A stretch of DNA of 64,000 nucleotides from an uncultured Collinsella sp. Lineage in GTDB: Bacteria; Actinomycetota; Coriobacteriia; Coriobacteriales; Coriobacteriaceae. The stretch covers positions 1 to 64,000 of the forward strand of contig CAKURW010000002.1 of NCBI GenBank assembly GCA_934675795.1, in the 5' to 3' direction. A program made the position numbers and the translations under genes. The notes under the pieces are model-generated. The model did not search any database, was not told the DNA's origin, and saw only the letters and a list, made by a program, of their open reading frames with translations. This document shows positions 53,947-61,927 of the stretch, one piece after another (positions within the stretch are counted from its first letter, which is position 1; the number at the start of each line of letters is the position of its first letter).

Positions 53947-54672
53947 TTAGTCGAGGCAAGTCCAGTTGACGGGGGTCGAGCCGTGCTGTTCGAGTAGCCG
54001 ATTGGCTGCCGAGAAGGGGCGCGACCCCATAAAGGCGGGGAGTTCTGCCGTGGCACGGTTGGCCGAAAGCGGCGAGGGGTGTGTAGAGGCCAGGCAGAAC
54101 TTGCCGGTTGCCTTGCCCGCACCAGTTGCGACGAGCTTGCCTTCGACCATTTGCTGGGCAAAGCGACCCCATGCCAAAAAGACTACCGGCTGGGGCAGCT
54201 GGCAGCAGCGTTCGATAACGTAGTCGGTGAGCGTGCTCCAGCCCAGCTTGGCGTGCGAGTTGGCGGCATGCTCGCGCACGGTGAGCGTAGTGTTGAGGAG
54301 CAGGACGCCCTGTTGTGCCCATGGTGTTAGGTCACCCGTGGCGGGAATGGGGCAACCCAGATCGGCTTTGAGTTCCTTATAGATGTTGCGCAGACTCGGC
54401 GGCAACTTGGTTTGCGTCGCGGGGACCGAAAACGACAGTCCCATGGCCTGGTTGGGTCCGTGATAGGGGTCTTGACCCAAAATGACAACTTTGACCTGGT
54501 CTGCAGGCGTGTAGGCGAGGGCATTGAGGATGTCGTCTTGTGCCGGGTAGATGATCTGCTCGGCACGCAAAAGGGCGATACGCTCGAGCAGCTGGTTCGT
54601 AGTGTCACGTACCGGCTGTGGCGCATCGCCCAACCAAGTTGCTATGTTGCGATCGCAAGTTGCGGTGTCCAT
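53947..54672 (-). CDS. ung: Uracil-DNA glycosylase
   Basis: A 241-residue family 1 enzyme. VVILGQDPYHGPNQAMGLSFSV carries the water-activating Asp and uracil pocket; LLLNTTLTV and STHPSPLSANR (DNA-intercalation loop with His) are present. It removes uracil from DNA in base excision repair. A TACAAT box lies on the minus strand about 40 bases before the start. Confidence 0.95.
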   Translation of the reverse strand: MDTATCDRNIATWLGDAPQPVRDTTNQLLERIALLRAEQIIYPAQDDILNALAYTPADQVKVVILGQDPYHGPNQAMGLSFSVPATQTKLPPSLRNIYKELKADLGCPIPATGDLTPWAQQGVLLLNTTLTVREHAANSHAKLGWSTLTDYVIERCCQLPQPVVFLAWGRFAQQMVEGKLVATGAGKATGKFCLASTHPSPLSANRATAELPAFMGSRPFSAANRLLEQHGSTPVNWTCLD

Positions 54673-54760
54673 GGGGCTCCTTTATGGCAGATGCTCTGTT
54701 TGCATCTATTGTAAAGGCGCACCGGTTGCCTTTATGCTACGGCTGTATGAAGAGTGGGGT

Positions 54761-55663
54761 CTACGAGACGCGCTCGGGCGCCCCTGCCATGCGAGCCTGT
54801 CCATGTGCGCGAAGGCGCGGAAGCTCGACGGTTGCCACCATGACGCCGGTGAGGATGAGGGCGGCGCCAAAGAAGGCGATGGGGCTCAGGACCTCGCCAA
54901 CCAGGAAGAACGAGAAGACGGCGGAGCAGACCGGCTCGAGCGAGAAGGCGAAGCCGGTGGTCTCGGCGGGCACGTGGGGCTGCACGAGTGTCTGAGTGAT
55001 AAAGCCGTAGGCGGAGCAGATGAGTGCGAGCGCGACGACAACGACGATCTCGCTGGGCGTGCCGGGAAGCGTGAAGCCGCCAAAGGTGAATGCAGCGATG
55101 CCCGAGAACAAGCCGCCGAAGCCCAGCTGCCAAACGCCCAGAGCAAGCGGATCGACTTCTTCGACAAAGCGCTTGGCCACGATAATGTGGCTGGCATAGA
55201 TAAAGGCGGAGAGCAGCATGATGAGCGCGCCCGGGTTCAGGCTGGTGAAGTCGGCGCCCGAGAGTAGCAGCATGCCGCAGGTGACGATAGCCGTGCCGAC
55301 GAGCACCTTGCGCTCGGGGGCACGACGCAGCAGGGCGGCGTTGGCAAACGGCACGATCACGACCGTCAGGCTCTGCAAAAAGCCGGCAGTGGAGGCAGAG
55401 GTGAGGCTGGAGCCCAGGCACATGCAGGTGAGCTCGGTTGCCATAATCGCGCCGATGATGGCGGCACGGACCATAAGGTCGCGGTTGATGCGGAAAGCGC
55501 GCTTGTGGAAGAGCAGCAGGCAGACCACAAAGGCGATGATGCAGCGTAGCGCGACGATGCTCGTGGCGTTCATGCTGTCCATACCGATCTTCATGAGGGG
55601 GTACGAAAAGCCCCATGCGACGGGAACGGAAAATGAGAGCGCGATTGCTTTTTTGCGGTCCAT
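54761..55663 (-). CDS. EamA/DMT-family transporter
   Basis: A 300-residue protein with ten membrane segments (SVPVAWGFSYPLMKIGMDSMN, RCIIAFVVCLLLF, TGVMVATVEL at the end). The second half repeats the fold. Divergent to a LysR regulator, with 157 bases between them, so it is probably that regulator's target. It may export an amino acid or drug. Confidence 0.85.
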   Translation of the reverse strand: MDRKKAIALSFSVPVAWGFSYPLMKIGMDSMNATSIVALRCIIAFVVCLLLFHKRAFRINRDLMVRAAIIGAIMATELTCMCLGSSLTSASTAGFLQSLTVVIVPFANAALLRRAPERKVLVGTAIVTCGMLLLSGADFTSLNPGALIMLLSAFIYASHIIVAKRFVEEVDPLALGVWQLGFGGLFSGIAAFTFGGFTLPGTPSEIVVVVALALICSAYGFITQTLVQPHVPAETTGFAFSLEPVCSAVFSFFLVGEVLSPIAFFGAALILTGVMVATVELPRLRAHGQARMAGAPERVS

Positions 55664-55820
55664 GGGACTCCTTTTGTTACAGAACGGTTTCGCAAAAAGG
55701 ATTCTGCTCCCAGAATTAGATGTAGTAAAGCGAATGTATCTTCAGTATGATTAAGAAATGCTAATGTTGGCAAAAAAGCCCTTGCAAAACGTTTTACGGC
55801 TGCATTGATGTGGAGGCACG

Positions 55821-56687
55821 ATGGCATCGCGGTATCAGATTGTTTGCATGGTGGTCGATTGCGGCAGCCTGAAACGTGCGGCCGACGAGCTGGGCTATAC
55901 GCAAAGTGCGGTGAGCCAGGCCGTTAAGGCGCTCGAGCGCGAGCTGGGTACCACGCTTATCGAGCGCGGTAAGCAGGGCGTTTCGCTTACGCGCGACGGC
56001 AAACAATATCTGCCGTACCTGCGCCAGATCGTGACCGCCGAGGCCGAGCTCGAGGGCAAGCGCCAGGAGCTGCTGGGGCTTTCGTCGACCGATATTCGCA
56101 TCGCGACGTTTACCAATGTGAGTCGTACCGTGCTGCCGCGTGTGATCCGCGACTTTGGTGCGCTGCATCCTGGCGTACGCTTTACCCTCAAGCAGGGCGA
56201 TTACACGCGCAACGCCCAGTGGGTGCACGATGGCGTGGTTGACTTTTGCTTTACAGCACGTGGATTTACCGCTGGGCTCGAGAAGCGCGTGGTCTATCAC
56301 GACGAGTTGGTAGCATTGTTGCCGGCCGCGCATCCACTGACGGCAAAGGAAAAGGTGACGCTCACCGACTTAGCGTCCGAGCCGTTTGTGCTGCTGGATG
56401 AGGGCGAACAGAGCCTGGTGCTCGATGCATTCGCGGCGCATGGGCTGTCGCCGCACGTGACGAGCGAGGTGACCGACGACTACACCATCATGGCGATGGT
56501 GGAGGAGGGCCTAGGTGTGAGTATGCTGTATCGCCGTACCGTCGAAGGCATGCGGGCCGATATTCGCGTACGTCCCATCGTGCATGCCCCCTCGCGCGAT
56601 GTGGTGGCCGCCTGGCGCAGCTGGGACACCATGCCCATCGCCACGAGGCGTTTTATCGACTATATGAGCTCGCATATTGTCAATTAA
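55821..56687 (+). CDS. LysR-family transcriptional regulator
   Basis: A 288-residue regulator. Helix-turn-helix: VDCGSLKRAADELGYTQSAVSQAVKALERELGT; effector domain starts DIRIATFTNVSRTVLPRVI and includes LVALLPAAHPLT and EEGLGVSMLYRRTV. GTGGAGG precedes the ATG. Likely controls the divergent EamA transporter; ligand unknown. Confidence 0.9.
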   Translation: MASRYQIVCMVVDCGSLKRAADELGYTQSAVSQAVKALERELGTTLIERGKQGVSLTRDGKQYLPYLRQIVTAEAELEGKRQELLGLSSTDIRIATFTNVSRTVLPRVIRDFGALHPGVRFTLKQGDYTRNAQWVHDGVVDFCFTARGFTAGLEKRVVYHDELVALLPAAHPLTAKEKVTLTDLASEPFVLLDEGEQSLVLDAFAAHGLSPHVTSEVTDDYTIMAMVEEGLGVSMLYRRTVEGMRADIRVRPIVHAPSRDVVAAWRSWDTMPIATRRFIDYMSSHIVN

Positions 56688-56714
56688 TGACTGGCGTGGC
56701 GTTGAGTGCGGCGT

Positions 56715-58097
56715 TTAGCGGGCTGTCGCTTTGGCTTGGGTGACACGATAGGTGCGTGCCGGGTGGCAGAGTAGTACCGCTACGACCATAAAGAACGCCG
56801 TGGTGCCCAGGCTGATGGGGTAGACCATCATGATGTTCGCAAAGGTGCGGAAGTGCGGGAACACGCAGAACACCCAATAGAAGCGGATGCCGCAGACGCA
56901 GATCATGGTGATGAGGGCGGGCGTGAGCGAGATGCCAAAGCCGCGCAGGTAGCCTGACATGTTTTCGTAGAACATGCTAAAGGCGTACGCCGGGAAGATC
57001 GAACACACGCGGATATAGCCGATCGAGACGATGTTGGGATCGCTGTTAAAGAGCGACAAGATCTCGCGCCCCAGGCCGACAATAACGATGATCGTGGTGA
57101 GCGCAACGATACCGCCTTCGACTAGGCAGACCTTGAGCGTTTTGGTGCAGCGATCAATCTGGCGGGCACCGTGGTTTTGTCCCACAAAGGTGGTGCACGC
57201 CTGGCTAAAGCTGTTGAGCAGGTTGTAGCACACGTACTCCAGGCTCATGGCGGCGCTCGATGCCGCCATGACCTCGGTGCCCAGGCTGTTAATGGCGGAC
57301 TGGATGATGATGTTGGCGACGGCAAAGACGGCACTTTGGATGCCGGCGGGCAGGCCGATCTTGACGATGCGCTTGAGGGCGACGGGGTCGATAGCCAAGT
57401 CGCGTGGGGTGACGCGGACGACGGAGTCGGTCTTGAGCAGGCGGATAAAGAGTGTGGTGGCGCTGACGGTGTAGGCGATGGCGGTGGCGATGGCGACGCC
57501 CGCGACACCCCAGTGGAGTATGGGGACAAAGATGAGATCCAGGCCAATGTTGAGGACGGTGGACACGGCAAGCGCCTGCAGCGGCATGCGGGTGATGCCG
57601 ATGGAGCGGAAGATCGCGGCCTCAAAGTTGTAGAGCAAGATCGAGGGCATGCTGAGCAAAAAGACGCGCAGGTAGAGCGAAGCGAGCGGCATGGTTTCGG
57701 CAGGAACGTTGAGCGCGGCGAGCATGGGCTCGGCAAAGATCTCGCCCAGCGCGATGACGACAAAGCCCACGAGCGCCATTAAAATCGAGGTATGGACGGC
57801 GCGTTTGACCATGTTTTGGTCGTTGCGGCCGATAGCGTTGGCGATGACCACGTTGGAGCCAAGCGACATGCCAATAAACAGGTTGAGCATAAGACTGGTA
57901 AGCGGAACATTGGAGCCGACCGCCGCCATGGCGAGGGTTCCCTGGTCGCCCGAGAAATTACCGATGATGACCGTGGCGATGAGGTTCGACAGCTGCTCCA
58001 AGATGCTCGTGGCGGCCACGGGGAAGGCGAACAGGGGAATATTGCGCCACAGCGAGCCGGTGGTCATGTCAATGTGCTTAGATACGGTGTCAGCCAT
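56715..58097 (-). CDS. MATE-family efflux transporter
   Basis: A 460-residue protein with twelve membrane segments in two halves. Typical: NIPLFAFPVAATSILEQL, SLGSNVVIANAIGRND, KIGLPAGIQSAVF, CTTFVGQNHGARQIDR (second-half counterpart). It exports cationic drugs or metabolites using Na+ or H+. ATG at 58097. Convergent with the LysR gene. Confidence 0.9.
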   Translation of the reverse strand: MADTVSKHIDMTTGSLWRNIPLFAFPVAATSILEQLSNLIATVIIGNFSGDQGTLAMAAVGSNVPLTSLMLNLFIGMSLGSNVVIANAIGRNDQNMVKRAVHTSILMALVGFVVIALGEIFAEPMLAALNVPAETMPLASLYLRVFLLSMPSILLYNFEAAIFRSIGITRMPLQALAVSTVLNIGLDLIFVPILHWGVAGVAIATAIAYTVSATTLFIRLLKTDSVVRVTPRDLAIDPVALKRIVKIGLPAGIQSAVFAVANIIIQSAINSLGTEVMAASSAAMSLEYVCYNLLNSFSQACTTFVGQNHGARQIDRCTKTLKVCLVEGGIVALTTIIVIVGLGREILSLFNSDPNIVSIGYIRVCSIFPAYAFSMFYENMSGYLRGFGISLTPALITMICVCGIRFYWVFCVFPHFRTFANIMMVYPISLGTTAFFMVVAVLLCHPARTYRVTQAKATAR

Positions 58098-58159
58098 ACG
58101 CTCTCAATCTCTAATATGCTCTTTCGTGCTTATTTGCGCAGATGATGATACTCCTAATC

Positions 58160-58219
58160 GACTAGTCATTGGGGACGTTCTTAAACGACTAGTCCTTCAA
58201 GAACGTCCCCAATGACTAG
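58160..58219. repeat. Dispersed CTAG palindrome, family A, copy 3
   Basis: GACTAGTCATTGGGGACGTTCTT faces AAGAACGTCCCCAATGACTAG with an ACTAGT in the loop. Nearly identical to copy 2. It sits between divergent MATE and RlmA genes. Confidence 0.75.
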
Positions 58220-58275
58220 GTGGGGAAGGCGTGCGACAATGGTGGGCGTTGTGTTGTTCGCGCTAAGGAGTTGCC

Positions 58276-59091
58276 ATGTTGTTGTGTCCCGTTTGCCATG
58301 AGCCACTGGCGGATAACGAGCGCGGTGCTGCATGCGCGGGCGGACACCGGTTTGACCGTGCGCGCGAGGGCTATCTGTACCTACTGCGCTCGTCCAAGAG
58401 CGGCGACTCTATGGGCGATCCCAAGTCACAGGCGCGCAGCCGTCGTGACTTTTTGAACCGCGGTTACTATGCGCCGTTGTGCGATGCGATGGTCGAACTG
58501 GTGCGCAAACAGGCGTCTGGGCGCGCCGCGTCTACGAATGGCTCCATGACGCTGCTCGATATTTGCTGCGGCGAGGGCTACTACACCAGTGCCATGGGCG
58601 CGGTGCCGGGCGTGGACGCTTACGGGTTCGATTTGGGCAAAGAGATGGTGCGCCTTGCCGCCAAGCGCGGCGATGCGACCTACTTCGTGGCCAACATGAA
58701 GGACATCCCCGTGGCTGATGGCGCCTTCGATATGGTGACCGAGCTCTTCGCTCCCTTTAACGAGCGCGAATTTGCCCGCGTGCTGGCGCCAGAGGGTTCA
58801 CTCTATACCGTGGTACCGGGTGCTCGTCATCTCTTTGGGCTCAAAGAGGTGCTCTACGACACGCCGTACCTTAACGATGAGAAGCTGCCGAAGACCACCG
58901 AGCTCGAGTTGGTCGGAACGCAGCGGGTATCTGCGAATATTACGCTTCAGACCCAGGCCGACATCGAGGCGGTGTTCCAAATGACGCCGTACTACTACCG
59001 CACGCGCCCTGCCGATAAAGAGCGCCTGGCAAACTTGGATACCCTTCAAACCGACATCGACTTCATCATCGCCGAGTACCGCCACAGCTAA
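58276..59091 (+). CDS. rlmA: 23S rRNA (guanine) methyltransferase, RlmA-like
   Basis: A 271-residue SAM enzyme. The N-terminal zinc finger CPVCHEPL...CAGGHRFD, then RAREGYLYLL and GDSMGDPKSQARSRRDFLNRGYYAPL are signatures of RlmA (N1-methylation of a G in helix 35 of 23S rRNA). SAM site: LLDICCGEGYYTSAM. In Gram-positives the close relative also gives macrolide or mycinamicin tolerance. Start decided by the zinc finger. Confidence 0.88.
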   Translation: MLLCPVCHEPLADNERGAACAGGHRFDRAREGYLYLLRSSKSGDSMGDPKSQARSRRDFLNRGYYAPLCDAMVELVRKQASGRAASTNGSMTLLDICCGEGYYTSAMGAVPGVDAYGFDLGKEMVRLAAKRGDATYFVANMKDIPVADGAFDMVTELFAPFNEREFARVLAPEGSLYTVVPGARHLFGLKEVLYDTPYLNDEKLPKTTELELVGTQRVSANITLQTQADIEAVFQMTPYYYRTRPADKERLANLDTLQTDIDFIIAEYRHS

Positions 59092-59095
59092 CAAC

Positions 59096-59128
59096 CTGCC
59101 AAAAAGGGACAGGTTTATTTTGGTAGGT
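59096..59128. repeat. Hairpin CCTGCCAAAA/TTTTGGTAGG
   Basis: CCTGCCAAAA faces TTTTGGTAGG with one mismatch around AGGGACAGGTTTA, directly behind rlmA. It may be another dispersed intergenic repeat; only one copy is in the window. Confidence 0.4.
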
Positions 59129-59145
59129 TTTATCTGGGCAAACGT

Positions 59146-59183
59146 AAAGGGCCGACCGCGGAGATGCGCGATTGGCCCTTTTT
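59146..59183 (+). terminator. Rho-independent terminator of rlmA
   Basis: AAAGGGCC pairs with GGCCCTTT, followed by TTT. It may also end the convergent minus-strand gene. Confidence 0.75.
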
Positions 59184-59219
59184 AGTTGCTTGGCTGCAGA
59201 GGTTATGAGAAGCGAGCGC

Positions 59220-59621
59220 TTACAGGCGGTCCTTGTTCTCGGCCTTAACGGCGTGTGCCTGCTGAACAAAGAACAGGTCGTAGACCACGATGACAAAGGC
59301 GACGATATTGACGGAGCTGCCGCCGAGCGCGGGAAGCGTGAGCGCGGCCTGGAGGAGCGTGGCTGCCGCGGCGACGATGCCGAGCTTAAACGCGCCATCC
59401 ACCTGCGAAGGCTTGTTGGCGCCCTTGATACCCGCAACACCTGCGGCAAGGTCGACAAGGCCCTTGGCGACCAGCACGACCGCGGCGAGCATGGCGTTCG
59501 ACCCGTACGTGGAATCGAGGTTGCCGGTCGCGATGCCGGCGATTCCAATGACGAGACTGGCGATGCCCAGAACAAAATAAATCAGGGCAAGGATTTTGAG
59601 TGTCTTGCGAGCGGCGCTCAT
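59220..59621 (-). CDS. Hypothetical four-segment membrane protein
   Basis: A 133-residue protein with four membrane segments (TLKILALIYFVLGIASLVIG; LAAVVLVAKGLVDLAAGVAG; GIVAAAATLLQAAL; VNIVAFVIVVYDLFFV). No named family is recognised. ATG 59621 has AAAGGACC 6 bases upstream, better than longer frames. Confidence 0.7.
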   Translation of the reverse strand: MSAARKTLKILALIYFVLGIASLVIGIAGIATGNLDSTYGSNAMLAAVVLVAKGLVDLAAGVAGIKGANKPSQVDGAFKLGIVAAAATLLQAALTLPALGGSSVNIVAFVIVVYDLFFVQQAHAVKAENKDRL

Positions 59622-59850
59622 AGCTGGTCCTTTCGATGCGGGCGCGGAGAATCTGTCGCACCCAGGTTGCGGCACATATCGTGAAGCACATTGTAGTTCA
59701 ACGGGGCGATGCATGCGTTTGAAAGCGTTTCTTGCCTGTACGGTCCAACCTTTCAAAAAGGAAAGCTGGACGTAAGCCAAATCGATGGCAGCTCATGTGC
59801 GGCGCTGCGATGATGAGGCCGTAACAAGGAGCTGGTCTCAAGGAGGAGTC

Positions 59851-59994
59851 ATGATGTACGGAGCAGGGCAAGTGCGTGAGCCGCGGTCGTTGGGAAGGCG
59901 CATGGGTGATTCTGTGATCGCTGCCGTGTGCACGGGATTGATGGCGGTGCTTTGCATTGGGATGCTGTGGGCCATGTCGCATGTGGGACAATAG
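59851..59994 (+). CDS. Small single-segment membrane protein
   Basis: A 47-residue protein with one membrane segment (VIAAVCTGLMAVLCIGMLWAM) and a basic, Gly/Arg-rich N-terminus. A strong AAGGAGGAG site 7 bases before ATG 59851 supports real translation. Function unknown; rsmJ follows 63 bases later. Confidence 0.65.
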   Translation: MMYGAGQVREPRSLGRRMGDSVIAAVCTGLMAVLCIGMLWAMSHVGQ

Positions 59995-60057
59995 CGGACG
60001 GTTGGGTGCTGGCATAAACGGTGCCCCGCGTATTCGTTTGTTTATTAAGGAGTGTCC

Positions 60058-60762
60058 ATGGGCGTCGTCGATCCCTTTTCTGTTGCTCGGGCCGCGGGGC
60101 TTGAGCTGACCGGGAAGCCCGAGGGCCTCACGCTCACCGACGGTACGATGGAGCTGCGTGCCGGTTTTACCCGCATGCTGCCACGACTCAAGCAGGGCCG
60201 TCTGCAGCAAGAGCTGTTGGTAAAGGCTGCGCGCACAAAGGGCATCGAGCGCCCATGGGCGATTGATGCCACGGCGGGCTTTGGCGAGGATTCGCTACTG
60301 CTGGCTGCCGCGGGCTTTACCGTCGATCTGTATGAGCAGGATTGCGTGATCGCGGCGCTCCTCAAGGATGCCTTGGATCGCGCGGCAGATGATCCGGCGC
60401 TTGCTGCTGCCGTGGCCCGCATGCGCTTACATGCGGGCAAGGACAGCATTGCCGGTCTTCGCCATACAGCTGGGTTGATCGGGCAGGGCGAGCTTGCGGC
60501 TCCCGACGTGTTGTATCTGGACCCCATGTTTCCCGAGCGCACCAAAAGTGCGGCGGTGAAAAAGAAGTTTCAACTCTTGCACCATTTGGAGCAGCCGTGT
60601 GCCGATGAGGAGGCGCTGGTCGAGGCGGCGCTTGCTGTGCATCCGCGCAAGGTCGTTATCAAGCGGCCGGTGAAGGGCCCGCTGCTTGCCGGCGTTAAGC
60701 CGAGCTATCAGCTTGCGGGCAAGGCCGTTCGTTACGATGTTTTGGTGCCGCCGCGCCCGTAG
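60058..60762 (+). CDS. rsmJ: 16S rRNA (guanine-N2) methyltransferase, RsmJ-like
   Basis: A 234-residue SAM enzyme: IDATAGFGEDSLLLAAAG (SAM site), LYLDPMFPERTKSAAVKKKFQ and KVVIKRPVKGPLL are RsmJ features, which methylates G1516 of 16S rRNA. AAGGAG fits ATG 60058 with 5 bases. Length is close to E. coli RsmJ (250 aa). Confidence 0.85.
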   Translation: MGVVDPFSVARAAGLELTGKPEGLTLTDGTMELRAGFTRMLPRLKQGRLQQELLVKAARTKGIERPWAIDATAGFGEDSLLLAAAGFTVDLYEQDCVIAALLKDALDRAADDPALAAAVARMRLHAGKDSIAGLRHTAGLIGQGELAAPDVLYLDPMFPERTKSAAVKKKFQLLHHLEQPCADEEALVEAALAVHPRKVVIKRPVKGPLLAGVKPSYQLAGKAVRYDVLVPPRP

Positions 60763-60810
60763 CTTGCGTGCGATGGTTGGCGCTCCGTCAGTGCCGTGCC
60801 GATGTGGGGT

Positions 60811-61107
60811 CTATTTCCAAGGGTGCGACGTCAGGTGCCAGCCGCCGCAGTATTCGCATTTGTAGCAGGCTAAGCCGCGCCGCCCGCGGTTTTCGCAGTC
60901 GGCCATAACGGCCTCGGCCTCGGCGCGCGTGTCGTAACGGTTTTTGCGTTCGCACGACTTGTAGCGCCAGGCTTCATCGCGCTCGGCGTTCAGAGCGTCG
61001 CGGCGCTCGTCTTCGCGCGCAAACAGGTCGCTCATATCGCCGCCGGTGGCAGCGCCCAAAAACTCGCTTTTGGCCTTTGACCAGGCGGCTCGCTTTTTGC
61101 TTCCCAT
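60811..61107 (-). CDS. Hypothetical zinc-ribbon-like protein
   Basis: A 98-residue basic, helical protein ending in CYKCEYCGGWHLTSH, a C-x2-C-x2-C...H zinc-binding-like tail, preceded by KSCERKNRYDTRAEAEAVM. The same tail occurs in short proteins of Actinomycetota and some phages; the function is unknown to me. ATG 61107 has GAGGGG upstream. Divergent to the GNAT gene, sharing the dyad at 61133. Confidence 0.65.
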   Translation of the reverse strand: MGSKKRAAWSKAKSEFLGAATGGDMSDLFAREDERRDALNAERDEAWRYKSCERKNRYDTRAEAEAVMADCENRGRRGLACYKCEYCGGWHLTSHPWK

Positions 61108-61132
61108 CTGCTTCGCGCCCCTCTTCAAACGC

Positions 61133-61162
61133 TGGTATCATTGCTCAATCAAAGTGATACCA
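61133..61162. promoter_or_regulatory. Inverted repeat between divergent genes
   Basis: TGGTATCA and TGATACCA are perfectly complementary with a 14-base spacer. It lies 25 bases before the GNAT start and 26 before the divergent start. It resembles the TGGTA/TACCA elements at the right end of the window, so a common GntR-type regulator is possible. Confidence 0.45.
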
Positions 61163-61181
61163 ATAAACGTGAGGTCGCCGC

Positions 61182-61673
61182 GTGATGATCAGAAAAACCC
61201 TCGATACCGACACTCCCGCCGTCATGGCTATCTATGACGTGGCCCGCGCCTTTATGCGCGCGCATGGCAACGCCACGCAGTGGCCCGAGGGCACGCCTTC
61301 GGCCGAGCAACTGGCTGCCGATATTGCCGCTGGTGGCAGTTATGTGTGCGAAGTCGACGGTCGCGTGGTGGCGACGTTTGCCTTTTTACCGGGTCCGGAC
61401 GAATGCTATGACGTCATTGAGGACGGTCAATGGCGCAGCGACACTCCGTACGCCGTGCTGCACCGTGTGGCGTCCGATGGCACCGCGCACGGCATCGCGG
61501 CTGCGATGTTTGCCTTTGCCAAGGAGCGCGCCAACCACCTGCGTATCGACACGCATCAGGATAACCTGCCTATGCAGGGTGCGAGTATTAAGGCGGGGTT
61601 CGAGCGTGCCGGCGTCGTGTATGTGTCGGACGGCACGCCGCGTGTTGCGTTTGACTGGCTGCGTGAGGCATAA
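61182..61673 (+). CDS. GNAT-family N-acetyltransferase
   Basis: A 163-residue acetyl-CoA-dependent enzyme: MIRKTLDTDTPAVMAIYDVAR start, WPEGTPSAEQLAADI, VVATFAFLPGPDECYD, then LHRVASDGTAHGIAAAMFAFA (pyrophosphate loop, here DGTAHG in place of R/QxxGxG/A) and LRIDTHQDNLPMQ. Target unknown. GTG 61182 or ATG 61185 both fit the GAGG site. Confidence 0.8.
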   Translation: MMIRKTLDTDTPAVMAIYDVARAFMRAHGNATQWPEGTPSAEQLAADIAAGGSYVCEVDGRVVATFAFLPGPDECYDVIEDGQWRSDTPYAVLHRVASDGTAHGIAAAMFAFAKERANHLRIDTHQDNLPMQGASIKAGFERAGVVYVSDGTPRVAFDWLREA

Positions 61674-61700
61674 GATCGAGGGCGCGTATCAACAATTCGC

Positions 61701-61740
61701 GCGAACGAAAATGGCTCCGGGTGGGGCCATTTTCGTTCGC
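61701..61740. terminator. Terminator-like hairpin behind GNAT gene
   Basis: GCGAACGAAAATGGC pairs perfectly with GCCATTTTCGTTCGC over 15 bases. A T-run follows only later. Confidence 0.55.
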
Positions 61741-61927
61741 TGCGCTGTTTTGCAAGCCGGCTTTCGCAAGGCGCGAACCTACGAAAATCGCCGCGCGGCA
61801 ACGCGGGGCGATGAGCTCGGTCGGGGGATAGGGCCCGCTTCGCCCGCCGGCTCGTAAATTGTATCATCCAGTGTGGAACGAGGACGCCCGTTGCCGCGTG
61901 CGATGGGCTTGTAATAAGAGGAGAGCC